From Jackrogersella multiformis (lineage: Eukaryota > Ascomycota > Sordariomycetes > Xylariales > Hypoxylaceae): DNA of 64,000 nucleotides. Below are positions 1-11,905 of the stretch, piece after piece. The stretch lies in the NCBI GenBank assembly GCA_902806575.1, contig CADCXD010000008.1, positions 682,001-746,000 of the forward strand, read 5' to 3'. Each line of letters begins with the position of its first letter. Positions within the stretch are counted from its first letter, which is position 1. The notes under the pieces were generated by a model, which saw nothing but the letters and a program-made list of their open reading frames with translations, was not told where the DNA came from and made no database searches. Both the position numbers and the translations under genes were made by a program.

Positions 1-710
1 TCTCCCTCTTAGATCTAGATCCCGGCAACGGATTGCTAGAGGGAGCGAGGAACCCGCAAGTGGGCGAGAGAGACGGGTTCGGTGGTGCGGTCTAACTACC
101 TGCTTTCTTCGCTCACAGCATGGGGGGATGGATGGATGGATGGCATGGGTTGCATGGGGTGGGATGAGATGAGATGAGGTGTCCGAATTATTTTTTCGTT
201 TCTTCGTAGTTACGTGTTTAGTAGAAATCCTACGAGTATTATCATCCTTCAGTTCCTACTGTGCGTGGCCTTCTAGAGTTCTACGTGCGCTAGGAAGGTA
301 GTTCAAGGCGTGGATGCTTCCCCCTCGCCCCCTTTGCTGTATGGTTGATCTAGTCCACGTTGGAAGGAAATAGTTTTGGCAAAATCTGATTACATACCTA
401 CCCCTAGGTAATGAGCCTTGCTAATGATGAGTCGGAAATAGATGCTACCGCCTCGTCCGATCGGCTTTCTAGACGCTACTACACCAAGCAAGCAGCGAGG
501 ATCTAGATCTATTCGAAGGGCGTAAATGTGTGAAGACAAGTCAGCCAATATAGTATTATCTCCTGGCGATGGTATCACAATTCGGGCTATGAAGTACGTC
601 AAAATCGTAAATTCAGTAGGATATATAGGATTCTAGTGTATTCTGAATAAAGCTACACGCGAGCCAATGTACCGTACCCGGAGACGCGAAGCCAAACATC
701 CCCCATACCC
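1..710. other. Intergenic, no gene seen
   Basis: I see no supported gene. A short GGAT tandem repeat lies near 126-143 and a GATGA repeat near 163-180. The rest is mixed sequence downstream of the minus-strand gene that ends at 711, so part is probably its 3' untranslated region. The 70-codon open frame here has no recognisable features. Confidence 0.5.
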
Positions 711-3354
711 TTACAACCAAGCAGGTTCTGGGTCTCTGTCCTTTCTTTCATGCATACCTTGGGTTATCTTGCCCTTGCGCTGTCCTTCTTCTTGTGGTAC
801 AAATTTTCTGTTGAGTCCTACCTTGGCGACCCCGTGCGTACGAATAGTCTCATCGGTATCCTGCCTCATAGGTCCAGAGGGTCGGGAGCTATCTATACTA
901 CTGTGTCTAGATCCGAGGCAATCGGAGGGACAGAAAGGGTCCGAGTTCCCCGGCTCTCCTTGGGCCTCTGACCAGATGTCCGGATGACAAGAACCTCGAT
1001 TCTCATCTTCACTGGAATTCTTCATGGCATGAACATTCTCAGAATCCAAGGCTAGTGTGTCATTTCTTTCATCAGAGGAAGAGCTTGGTCCTTGAACACC
1101 GTATCTTGTCATTGGCATTGCTGTAGTCTTTGGGTCGGGCAATTTAGCTGGTGATCTAATCAGGTGTCCCAATCCAGGAGTTAAAACTGGCAGCGATTGT
1201 ACATCAATTATGGATACTTCCTTTGGGTCGTACATAAAGTCGGGCGTTTTTCCAATTGACGAAACCCGAGCTGGAGCCGAGATTGCCCCTTCTCTTTTTG
1301 AACTCAAATCGTCCGTGAGCTGTGATGGATTACTAGCTTCTGCTATGGAATCAATAGGGTGACTGGGAATGGTATTTCTAAACCCTAGGTGGACCCCTTG
1401 TGTATCTCCTGAGGGTCCATCTTCTGGCGGTCTGGTTTCTTCTCCGCTGTTGCCGTTAATTGATAATGGCCTAGGGCATAGGCTATCATCATGCTCAGTC
1501 CTAAGGGTGGCAGAACACTCAGGAAGAGTCTCAATCTGGGAAGACGAGATGGAGAGACGATTTTCAAGATACTCTTCCGTAGATTCTTCCGGGGACGCAA
1601 CATCATCTGGGGTTGTAACTTCCGACAAGCGACTCCGATGCCCCCTCCGCCTATGTCCGTGCCGCTGTAACGGCTTAGACACCGGGCTTACAATACCGGA
1701 TTGTGGGCCTGAGGATGACGGTGTATTATGCGGTATAGTTGGAGGTATATAAAGTGCTGTTGATTCAGATATGGACGTCTCGTTATTAGGACTCCCAAGA
1801 CCGCTGTAGAGCGGAGTAGGCGAAATGGGAGAACTTCCCGAGAAGGCAGTTGAAGATCCAGACGTCCGAGACGCTTGGTCAAGACCCGCCCTTGACGATA
1901 GTCGGTCTAGCTCTGCCGTGGCAATCATCATACTCGCCATGGCCAATGGGTCGAGATGATGCCCCTGGGCATGGGGAGTATCGGAATTGGTAAGGTTGGA
2001 CTCGGGAGTATTGAACAACGGACTCTCCTCGCCTGATGATGGCCACGTATCTACATACTCGCGGGCGAGGAGTCGACGTTCCTTGCTGTCTCGGGGCGCT
2101 GGAAACTCGGATCGAACCGAAAAAGTAGAGGAGCCCGAACGTTGAAATCTTCGGGCGAGAGATTGAAATCGCCTCGTGACGATGTTGCGAATATGGAAAT
2201 GATGTCGATGACGAGCTTTTTCTAGTTCAAAACGCAATTGTGTGATCTGTTCTTGGTTATTCCTGTCCTAGAATGTGGCATTAGTCAGTATTAGAAGCCA
2301 GCTACGAGGTCACCATATTGACACTCACCCTTAATCCCGATTGTGACCTGTTAAATTCGTCCAATTGTCGATGGAACTCTGGACATGAATTATAGGCAAA
2401 GCTTTTGATAGCATGAAATTGAGCGTCATGCTGTGAGAGGTACGTGCATGACTTGTCGTCAGATACGCCCTCGCTGTCGCTACCGCTGTCGCCGTTACTG
2501 TCGTCATTAGCTATTCGAGATGGATTGGCACAACGGGGGTGCGAGACAAAATCCGAATTTGAAACTTCCGACACGTCGTGTTTTCGGCGAGGCTTTCTCT
2601 TTTCCGAATTTTTATCCCAGTCGATAGATCCAGACGTATTGGACTTGAGCTTCTGAGAAGCTAGGGACGGATCTGCGCTATGGCTTGATTCTTTCAGATC
2701 ACTGAGTTCATCTCGTAGCATTTTTGAAAGCTCATCACTCTGGGAACTTTGAGGCCCATCCAGACCTGTCCCAGTCCGTACGGTCGATTGGTTTCGGCTA
2801 GCCGGTCTCAGTACAATCTTTGGATAGGTGAAGCTTGACAAAGCCTCGACTTTACCTCCTATTTCTGGAGGAACAGCTGAAGTGCTCTGTACAGTCAAAT
2901 TGGCATCCCCGTTCAATAAATTCGAGTAGGAAACACCGGATAGCCAAACTGAGATCAGGTCATCCTCGGTGCCACGTTCCTGACGACATTTGAGGTCCCG
3001 GGCTTCAATAGGGGTTGTACTGGCGGGCGTAAGGGACCGATCTCTACAAGTTTCGGGGGCCCGACGCGCCTGGCAATAGGAACAGGCCCCGGAAGTAGCC
3101 AACCGCAAATTAAAGCGGTGTGGCTTGGGAGAGAAGAGCCAATGCTCATCTTCGTATTCTCGACTGTTCTCCTTCCGGTGCTGTTCGGTCGGTGCGGATT
3201 TGCAGCTATGAGAGTGGTATCTATGAAGAGGGTATTGGCGATCGTAAGAGTGTCCTGTCGAGTTGGGCGATAGCAGATGTTGCCCGGGAGTAATAAATGA
3301 GTGTCCATAGTCTACTGTCCGCATACCGTAGGTTTCATGGCTCTTCAGGGTCAT
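711..3354 (-). CDS. Conserved hypothetical low-complexity protein, two exons
   Basis: I do not recognise a named family. Proposed exons on the minus strand are 3354-2329 and 2267-711, joined across a 61-bp intron with a GGGTGAGT donor and a CTAG acceptor. The join is in phase 0 and gives 860 residues. Exon 1 starts at an ATG and carries a Cys-x2-Cys pair (CSYCQARR) near residue 96 and a Ser/Asp-rich acidic run near residue 300. Just after the join there is a charged stretch with coiled-coil character (EQITQLRFELEKARHRHHFH), followed by Arg-rich sequence. The remaining ~450 residues are Ser/Pro/Thr-rich and probably disordered. The second open frame on its own begins only at TTG, which supports the spliced model. 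A nuclear or cytoskeletal scaffold role is possible, but nothing in the sequence shows it. Confidence 0.72.
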
Positions 3355-4283
3355 GCTTTTTGAAATAGGAACCGGTATGCTTGTAGAAAGATGATAGGCG
3401 ACGACGAATACGAAAACAGAGGGCTTTAAAAATGTATCGCCACTTGGTAAGAATGGAGGGCATTGTTTTAGGTGTTTAGGTGTCGGGTGGGAGAGGCATG
3501 AGGAAATCGAGAGGATAAGGGGAGATGCTGGGAGATATTGGGAGAAGAAGATTTAGGAGCGACCAAATTTATTAAATTTAGTCTTTTGTATTTATTCTTT
3601 TCTCCGATGAGAGATCGGGTGACATCGCATAGTAGCTTCCATAATAAGTCTTTACAGCTCTTACCTCAAGTGCTTAATCTATAGTCTCTGAATAATAGAG
3701 AAGGCTCGAGTTATGAGAGTTTCTTACCGTCATGTACCTAGGTATGTATGTAATCAGTATATATAGAAATAGCATCATGTCTGGGTAATGTATTGATAGA
3801 TATCAGATTCGATTGATAAGTCCATGGCTATAGCAGTACACTCTGAGAAGACTCATATAAGTATACGGAATAGTAGATTGGATAGTAGGATTCAAGACAT
3901 GTGGCTTTGTCCGTGGCTAGAAATCACGACGCCTCGGTATATACATATCACCTACCTAGGTACCTAATATATACCTAAATAGTACATGCTCTTATGGGTA
4001 GCTACCTAGGTACCGACCTAGGTAGGTACCTGATAGCATGACCATCCGTCGTTAACCGATCTCGGTTGTACTACCAATTAGTTTATTTCCGGCCATTTTT
4101 AAGTAAAAGGATTGCCGAGGTCGCTACATCGGAGAGCATCATTCCCTTACAGTCGTCAGTTCTAACACTAGACCCCACAAACCCTCTCTATTGTTCCATT
4201 GCCCTCGTCCCGTTGCCCGCCATGGACAGCTTCATTATGTTCACCCCAATTCACCTCAATTTCCCTCAATTGAGAGTGCAGCC
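3355..4283. other. Intergenic, divergent promoter region with palindromic motifs
   Basis: This separates two divergently transcribed genes. It holds several copies of the palindromic motif, densest at 3952-4031, where ACCTAGGTACC-type units are nearly contiguous. No gene is supported: the 85-codon open frame at 4066 lies upstream of, and partly over, the start of the dehydrogenase gene and resembles nothing. Confidence 0.5.
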
Positions 4284-5708
4284 ATGCTATGTTCAACGAT
4301 ATCACGGGTTTCAAGACCATTAGCCACCTCTACGAGGCAGTGGCAAGCCTTTAGAACCTATGCCTCGGCCCCCAAGTCTCTATTCGATTGGGAGGATCCA
4401 TTAGCAAGCAAGGCCTTGTTTACCGAGGAAGAATTGGCCATCTCAGAGACGGCGGAACGGTATTGTCAGGAGCGATTACTACCGCGAGTTTTGCGTGAGT
4501 ATTTATTATCCTAGTTTGCACTCAGGAATTTTGCCTGGCTCTTATAGCTTGTAGCTTCCTCGCTGACCACACTACGCATAGAGGCTTACCGCGATGAGTT
4601 CTATGACCCCGCTATCTTGCGCGAGATGGGCGAACTCGGCCTCCTCGGCGCGAATCTGCATGGATACGGCTGCGCTGGCGCATCGACCGTGGCTTCCGGC
4701 CTGATCACCCGGGCCGTCGAACGCGTCGATAGCGGGTACCGATCGGGTATGTCGGTGCAATCCTCGTTGGTCATGGGTGGGATCTACGATTTTGGAACTG
4801 CAGAGCAAAAGGAAAAATACCTGCCCGACATGGCGCAGGGCAAACTCCTTGGCGCGTTTGGACTCACGGAACCAAACCACGGGAGCGACCCAGGGTCTAT
4901 GGAATCGATGGCGAGGCCGCACCCGACGAAAAAGGGATATCTTCTTTTAAGTGGCTCCAAGACCTGGATCACGAACTCGCCTATTGCAGATGTGCTTATG
5001 GTATGGGCAAAGCTACAAGAGACGGGCAAGATCCGAGGATTCCTCGTAGACAGAAAAGATTGCCCGCCTGGCACGCTGGAGACGCCGGCTATCAAGAACA
5101 AAACAGGACTCCGGGCTAGCATTACAGGTATGATACAAATGGATGACTGCCCGGTTCCGGAAGCAAATATGTTCCCCGATGTCGAGGGCTTGGGCGGGCC
5201 GTTTACGTGTCTGAATAGCGCCCGGTACGGCATCTCCTTTGGCACTATGGGTGCCTTGGAAGACTGTCTCTTTCGGGCGCGGGAATATGCCTTGGAACGT
5301 AAGCAGTTCAAGGGCAATCCCATCGCCAAATACCAACTCGTGCAGAAGAAGCTAGCGGATGCCGCGACCGATGCTGCGTATGGCGTATTAGCGTCCATAC
5401 AAGTGGGTAGACTGAAGGATGAGGGGAAAGCCTTGCCGGATATGATCAGCATGGTGAAAAGGCAGAACTGCGACCGTGCACTCGTGAACGCAAGAGCGCT
5501 TCAAGAGATCTTCGGAGGCAATGCCGTTAGCGATGAGTACGGTATCGGGAGACACGTGGCAAACTTATTTGTGACTCAGACATATGAAGGGCAGAGCGAT
5601 ATTCATAGTAAGTGGGCCTTTGTCTAAGACTCTCTACGTATACGTACTAATATGGGCGTAGGTCTCATCCTCGGAAGAGCAATAACTGGGTTGCAGGCTT
5701 TTGCATGA
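4284..5708 (+). CDS. Glutaryl-CoA dehydrogenase, mitochondrial
   Basis: FAD-dependent acyl-CoA dehydrogenase that oxidises and decarboxylates glutaryl-CoA to crotonyl-CoA in lysine and tryptophan breakdown. Proposed exons are 4284-4494, 4582-5607 and 5662-5708. Donors are GTGAGT and GTAAGT, and the last intron has a TACTAAT branch site. The product is 427 residues, the usual size for the family. The first ~32 residues are basic and hydroxylated with no acid, a typical mitochondrial presequence. Family landmarks are AFGLTEPNHGSDPGSM in the flavin/substrate region and a C-terminal YEGQSDIHSLILGRAITG, whose Glu (about residue 406) sits where the GCDH catalytic base lies. Most family members read YEGTHDIHA here, so QS and S are mild deviations. 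The third exon is only 47 nt and would be missed by simple frame finding. Confidence 0.93.
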
Positions 5709-7223
5709 TACTGCGAGCTCAACCAGCAAGACAGCTAGGCACTTGGGATACCCGAATACATATATCTGAATATATCTAGAATAATGTAGATACGTTGGGT
5801 TTATACCTGAGTAGATATGTTCGGCATTCTTTCGAATAGTAACCTGTTATTTAGTGGAGAATAGAAATTTATATCGTACATTACTCGATGATTTTCCAAA
5901 TACTCGACCAGATTGTTACTAGCAGATGTAAAATACATACCACCTACGTAGCCTACCTAGGTACCGAGGTAAATACCCTTCAGGTTTAAAGAAGAGTGTT
6001 TATTTAGTTAAAATATAAGTTTAACATTGTATTAGGTAAGCTCACTTATCAAATGCCACGAGTCATTTGACATCGCTAGCCATCAAGGTGAGTCGTGACT
6101 AAGACAGCATATGAGGTATCTAATATTGTAATGTCGTCACATGTTTAGAGATGACTGCGTAACAAGCCATGTAGGTTATTAAATTATTCGGTAGAATGTA
6201 TGTACTATATTTGAACACAGGTACTGGGTATTATAAAATCAAGATCCTTGGATGTTATTCAGCATGAGTAATGTAAGGAGTCGCAATTGATAGCAGCTGG
6301 CAGAGCAGAATAAGGTATTGTACAGCTACAGTATGGGTACCTAATTAGTAGCGTAGGTAATCATAGATAATTGGTCTATGTAGTGGCGGTGTGGGGAACA
6401 TTCTTACCGTGTGGCAGTTGGGGTAGACAAGCCTAAGGCGCCGTTTCCTCGGGCCCAAAATAGGCATGACCCGGGTGGTTCTAATTGGTCTATTTGAATC
6501 TTGGGTTGCCAGTTTTGTTAGACTCGTTTGCAAGTACCTATGTAACAGACGTAAAGTGAGTAAAGTACGACCACAACACAACCAATACCTAGGTAGCTAA
6601 GCCACTCCCTCAGCCACTCGATTTGGAGAATCCAGAGTGACCTGAGTGACTTAAATTCTTGATTGGGTTGAAGAAAAATCAAATAAACGGTGCTAGCGCT
6701 TGCCCCCTGCCCGTCTCTTTGTGACCCATCCCCCTACTCTTGGACTAAACCTAACCTGGTCCGTGCTGACCTAAATTATTCCCATTCATTCCGTCACCTG
6801 AAAGACCTGCCTGACTTGACTTTCCCTTTTCCCCCGCTACCACCGCTACTAACTTTCGCATCTACAACAAGTTGCCATCACGATCATCAAGCCAGTCCCG
6901 TCCGACAATAATAATAATAAATCAACCACAACACCATCTACTCGCCCTGTCCACCTCTTATTCTTGGAGATCAACTACCGCCACCTAAATCTTCATTCTC
7001 TGGTATGATTGAACCTATGTTTTCCCCTCCTATAAATTTCCTTTCCTCTTTTTTTTTGTTTTGTCTGCTGCACTGCAAACTTGCCCTGAACCAACTCCAT
7101 CCATTTCTCTCGCATTCCACACTGACCGCAAGTATAATAGCCGTTTTCACTACAGCAGAGACCGCCGCCGCCGTCGCCGTCGAGCAAAGCACACAACACC
7201 ACTACGACAGACACCTCTTCGCA
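5709..7223. other. Intergenic plus 5' leader of the E2 gene
   Basis: No gene is supported. The left part is AT-rich with scattered TACCTAGGTA motifs (5954-5970, 6583-6595). From about 6690 to 7223 the plus strand becomes rich in C and T, with ACC and CCG runs. That is typical of the promoter and untranslated leader of an expressed fungal gene, here the ubiquitin-conjugating enzyme. The small open frames in this stretch are by-products of the pyrimidine bias. Confidence 0.5.
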
Positions 7224-8195
7224 ATGGCGTTGAAGCGTATCAACAAGGAACTCACAGACCTGGGTCGGTATGTCGATATCTTTTTTTAACTCTCCCTTAT
7301 CGTAGTAGACATTTGTTGGACGATGCTATTTGTCTGTCCATGTCTTCAATGAGCCCAAGGTGGGTCTTCCATGTAGAAGACAGAGCGGGGATCTTACATG
7401 ACAGCCTCACCACGCCTCACCCCGAAAAGTTTATGAATGTTTTCACTATTGTTCTAGTCGATTTTTAAGAAAAATTCATTGTTATTTTTTAATGGTATCG
7501 CTAATATTTAGTTTTTAGTGACCCTCCTTCATCATGCTCTGCTGGTCCCGTTGGTGAAGATCTGGTAGGCATCACATTCTCCTCCCCCACCAAAAAGAGA
7601 ATGATAAGGACTGGATTATCTATCCGTTTTGTGACTCGGTTCGTTGGGCACGCGCAACGATACCTCGAGCCGTCGGCACCAAAATTCATCGCGTCATGAA
7701 CTACTACTAACGTATTATTTTCCCGTATAGTTCCACTGGCAAGCGACGATTATGGGACCTGTAAGCCAACCTACACTCTACACTCTAGACATTACTTTTA
7801 TAATACTAATTAAACATCTCAGGGTGACTCGCCATACTCCGGTGGTGTCTTCTTCCTTGCCATTCACTTCCCGACAGACTACCCCTTCAAGCCGCCTAAG
7901 GTCAACTTCACGACTCGTATCTACCACCCGAATATCAACTCGAACGGAAGCATCTGCCTGGACATCTTGAGGGACCAATGGAGTCCCGCATTGACTATCT
8001 CCAAGGGTAAGTACTGTGTCCTCTCGAGACGTATCCCTCTTCTAATGCATTGCAGTTCTGCTTTCTATCTGCTCCATGCTTACCGACCCCAACCCTGACG
8101 ACCCTCTTGTTCCCGAGATCGCGCACGTGTACAAGACCGACCGTGCGAGGTACGAAGCTACAGCCCGGGAGTGGACCCGTAAGTACGCCATCTAG
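7224..8195 (+). CDS. ubc4: Ubiquitin-conjugating enzyme E2, Ubc4/UbcH5 type
   Basis: E2 enzyme that accepts ubiquitin from E1 and passes it, with E3 ligases, to short-lived and misfolded proteins. Five exons are supported: 7224-7267, 7519-7564, 7731-7760, 7823-8006 and 8056-8195. Together they encode 147 residues, exactly the Ubc4/UbcH5 length. All joins keep phase and use GT-AG; the intron before exon 3 has a clear CTACTAAC branch site. The protein begins MALKRINKEL. It has the HPN motif (YHPNIN), the catalytic cysteine at residue 85 in GSICLDIL, and the family ending WTRKYAI. Two exons are very short (46 and 30 nt), so open-frame scans find only fragments. Identity is very secure; exact function among Ubc4 paralogues is inferred from sequence. 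Confidence 0.96.
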
Positions 8196-11100
8196 AATGG
8201 ATAGTATGAGGGAATTCGCCGGAGGAGCATAGGGTTTGATATGGTGGAAGGGCAGTGAGCATAGCGCTTATCGGTAGTGATACTGGAAGGGGGACGCGGG
8301 CTTCCCTTCCAACCTAGAGGCAATACGATCTGCATTTGCCAGTGTCTCTGTCCATTCGTCGTTATGGCTCAGTGTGCCTCTCGATGAACTCTCTTGAGCA
8401 CATGATTTGAGGAACGGGCTTAGAATGACTTGCTAAGGAAGACGAGAGTTTTACGAAAGATAGGCATGAGTTTATGGAGTTGTCTGGAGGAACTCCAGCT
8501 TTGCATTCAATCCTCGACATTCACCACAGATCTGTTATAATGGACCTTTCCCTTTCCACCTTATGGTTTCGTTCGCCGTGACGCCTAAACTGATGTCCAG
8601 TTCTAGAGTCTTATATGACGTGATATATCCTATTTGATCACCCAGCCACATCTTCGTATTAGACGTTTGTCGAGGTATGAATCTCTGGTCAGTAATGATC
8701 TCAACTGATAGTTGGCATAAGGTCCTCAAAGGTCACCAATCGTTATAATTTGATTTGAGGCGCCGGCATCGTAACGTAATTGTAACTAATGGAACATGCC
8801 AAGATTTACTAAGGTCCCGTATCTGGTCAAGCAAGAGGATTTATCTACATGATATAGAGGTTTTGGGACAAGTGTGTTTCGGTTCTCGTTTTTATGCCCC
8901 CGTGATAGGAGAAACGTAATGTAAAGATGACCTACTCTATATACAGACCTACACTGCATATCCAACCCCTTGTTTTAGCCGCGCAATTCCAATCGAACGA
9001 TGGATCCGTATAATTATGTTTCCCACTCGGTGGCACGGTGATGGGATGTTGCCGTAGATAGTAAGTTATTTAGTAGTACTGCTACAACCCGGAAAATCCC
9101 ATGACAGCTTGTCTAAGACAGGTAAGGGAGAGACCAATATAGATATTATCGAGATGAGGTGGCCGGATTTGATGTATTTTAGGGTTCGTGGGATCTAGAG
9201 GGATTCGTCCCTTTTCAACATGGATTCATTGTCTTTTCAATTTGGATCCATGTGGCTCGGAAACACGAGGATAACATCAGAGGTGGGGGACCAGATCTAG
9301 ACAAGCAGACAAGATATTCCGAGAGTCTCGATTGATAAAACGTGAGAGGTCATCACCTGCTTATTGACACAAGCATATTATCTACACTTAATACCTACCA
9401 TGTACTTACATATCTACATCTACATACCTACACAACGTTAATTGTTTGTGGGATCTACTCTGGGATGCGGTGCATTACATAGCATGTGACGCCATACAAG
9501 ACCGAAACACATGGCTTTACGGTCGTGGAAGTTTACCTGCCTATCGACATCTCGAATCGCATCGCATCGCATCGCATCGAAATCGAATCGTCATCTACCT
9601 GGGTGGTTTTACCATGTGGTTGCTCTTGAAACCTCTATTTGCAAACTTGCTATTATCATGAAGCCATCGGAGTCCAGTCGAATTACCAGGTTAATATTAA
9701 GAAAATCGAAGGGGCGTTGCATGCATATCGAGTCTTGGACTTGGGTTGCGTCGTGAGCCGCTTGGATTCTAATTTAATACCTAATAATACCTGTAAATCG
9801 CTTTACACCTAGGTACCTGGGTACATACCTGTCCGACTGGGACTTCCTTGTTGTCAATCTGCCGAAAGCCCGAGACTTATCTTAGGTATTTACGGTAGGT
9901 ACCTAGTTATCGAAGTTGCATATTCTATTATCACTCTAATAGACGTTAAGACAAAGTGAGGGTTTAACCGATTAGTCCTTGTGGGGCCATTATGTAATCA
10001 GAAGGATAAAGTAGGTACCTAGGAGAGATCCTGTGTTGTGAAAGTGTAGCAAAAACCTAGAAGAATACAACAACATCACAACCACCTCTAAAAGTAAAAT
10101 ATCCATTATTAATAGCTACATTCTCTAGGCAACTTATAACTTAATCTTTAAGCGACCTTAATTCTGTAGTTTATCAAACCTACCTATACACGAAATCATA
10201 CTGCCTAACCAAAGCGATGTCTCGATGTCTCGGCATGAAGTTAACTGGCGCTTATCCTTTTTTTGCTACAGAGTCCTTGGCAGCCCAAGTCTCGAATGTG
10301 TTAAGGACCCCTGACGAAACATCCTGAAGCATAGGCGCCCGGGGATCTTACCTAGGTACCGAGAAATGGACCAATGGTAGCGCCGGCTTGGATCTCGAAT
10401 TCTCCACACTCCAAACCCCAAACCGAAGTCCAAGCCTCATCCCCCTCGCTCCCCTGTTCTTGTTCTTCCTCTTCCCTCCTCCTACGTTGTATTCTTTTCT
10501 ATCAGCATATACCTATTGTAGTGTAGTGTAGCGATAATACTGCCTACCTACACTAGTGTAGGTACACCAGATCCGACAGCTCCCGCCTAGCTAAGGATTG
10601 CGCAGTCCATCTTCCTATCTGGCCTGTGCCGAGACATATCGTCACGATGGATACCCAAGTAGTGGTGCCATTACCCACCTATCATCCTTGTTAAGGATCT
10701 GAATATCATACATACAGGACTAGGTTAGCCCGGGCGAAGAGAACGGGACATGGAAGACATGAATGAAGATTCTTCGTTCGATACTTACATACCTACCTAC
10801 ACTAGGTACGGTCGAGTCGATATCGAACAGCGAGTGCTACTTATATTCTGCTCCTAGTAGATAATATTCCAATGCCTACGATTGTAGGACTATACACTCA
10901 ACCTAGGTATATACTCACTTCCATGGTATCGATACATATGAGGTTACGAGTTTAGCAAATACCTACCCCTACCTAGAGGTATGTACACTATTAAAGGCCC
11001 TTCTGTGCCTCAAAAGCCTCGAAGCCTTGAAACTACAATGGTAGTAAGGCTAAGGCTGTAACCGCTTCTCGGCCAGATCAAGGACCCATCTACTAAAATC

Positions 11101-11905
11101 CCCCCTGACGCGTGTTACTTGTACCTAGTCCTGGGTGCCTCTATCACGCAAAACCCTCGCTTTTATCCATACCTAGGTAGTCGTCGCAAGTCACTAGTAC
11201 ATAGCTTCAGTACCCCCCCAGTATCACATCATTTTTTCTTCACTCATCTCGCCGTGGGTTTCGAGGTTCGTAATAACAATACCAAGACCTAGAGAAGCAT
11301 TTTAGCTCGAGCCCTAGTATCGTTGACGTTGACCATCCAGCTACATTCAGCCATCACCCCTGGCGCGGCGTTGTACCCAGGTATGATCTACGAAAAATGG
11401 CCTGATGTTTCTTATTCTTGGCACCCTTCCATAATATCCACTGCTTTCCCGTCTCTTGCATGAGATCTTCGGAACCCTTCTCTCCTTTCCCTTCGTTTCC
11501 TCACAAACGAATTTGCCCTCTCTTTCCGTTGTCGTTGTCGTAGGTGCGTCGTTCGATTCTTGTTGGCTGACAGGCGACTGCGATAGCAGACTTCTAGGTC
11601 GACTTTTCATTCTTTTGATCATTTTTTTTCCCTCCGTCACATCGCCGTTTCCCCCCTCAATGGCCTTGTGCCCGTTCAGCAGGCTCTGAATTAGCATTAC
11701 CTGTGTTTATCCCCTATCGAGACTCGCGGGCTCGAAATATAATTCAAAAAAAGTCTAATAGGAGAAGAGGAGGTATTGGTGGTGTTGGATTGGTCGCTAC
11801 GCGTCAAAAAGAAGAGGGAGCTTGAAAAGTTAGAGGACGAATCCGCCCGGAAAACGATATCACACCGACGATAGTGAAATATTTCTACGGAACCTGCGGG
11901 ACGAG
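8196..11905. other. Long gene-free region between ubc4 and noxB
   Basis: About 3.7 kb without a supported gene, the longest such stretch within the left half. It has a (CGCAT)n run at 9560-9580 and repeated palindromic TACCTAGGTA motifs (9808-9825, 9893-9905, 10012-10022, 10350-10360, 10899-10910, 11171-11180). A CT-rich tract at about 10430-10500 and another at 11480-11670 look like promoter or leader sequence of noxB. I found no conserved coding pattern on either strand; small open frames lack any family resemblance. Confidence 0.5.

Noticed and set aside
711..1752. Plus-strand open frames antisense to the first gene
   Set aside because: They mirror the Ser/Pro-rich coding strand and have no independent coding signal.
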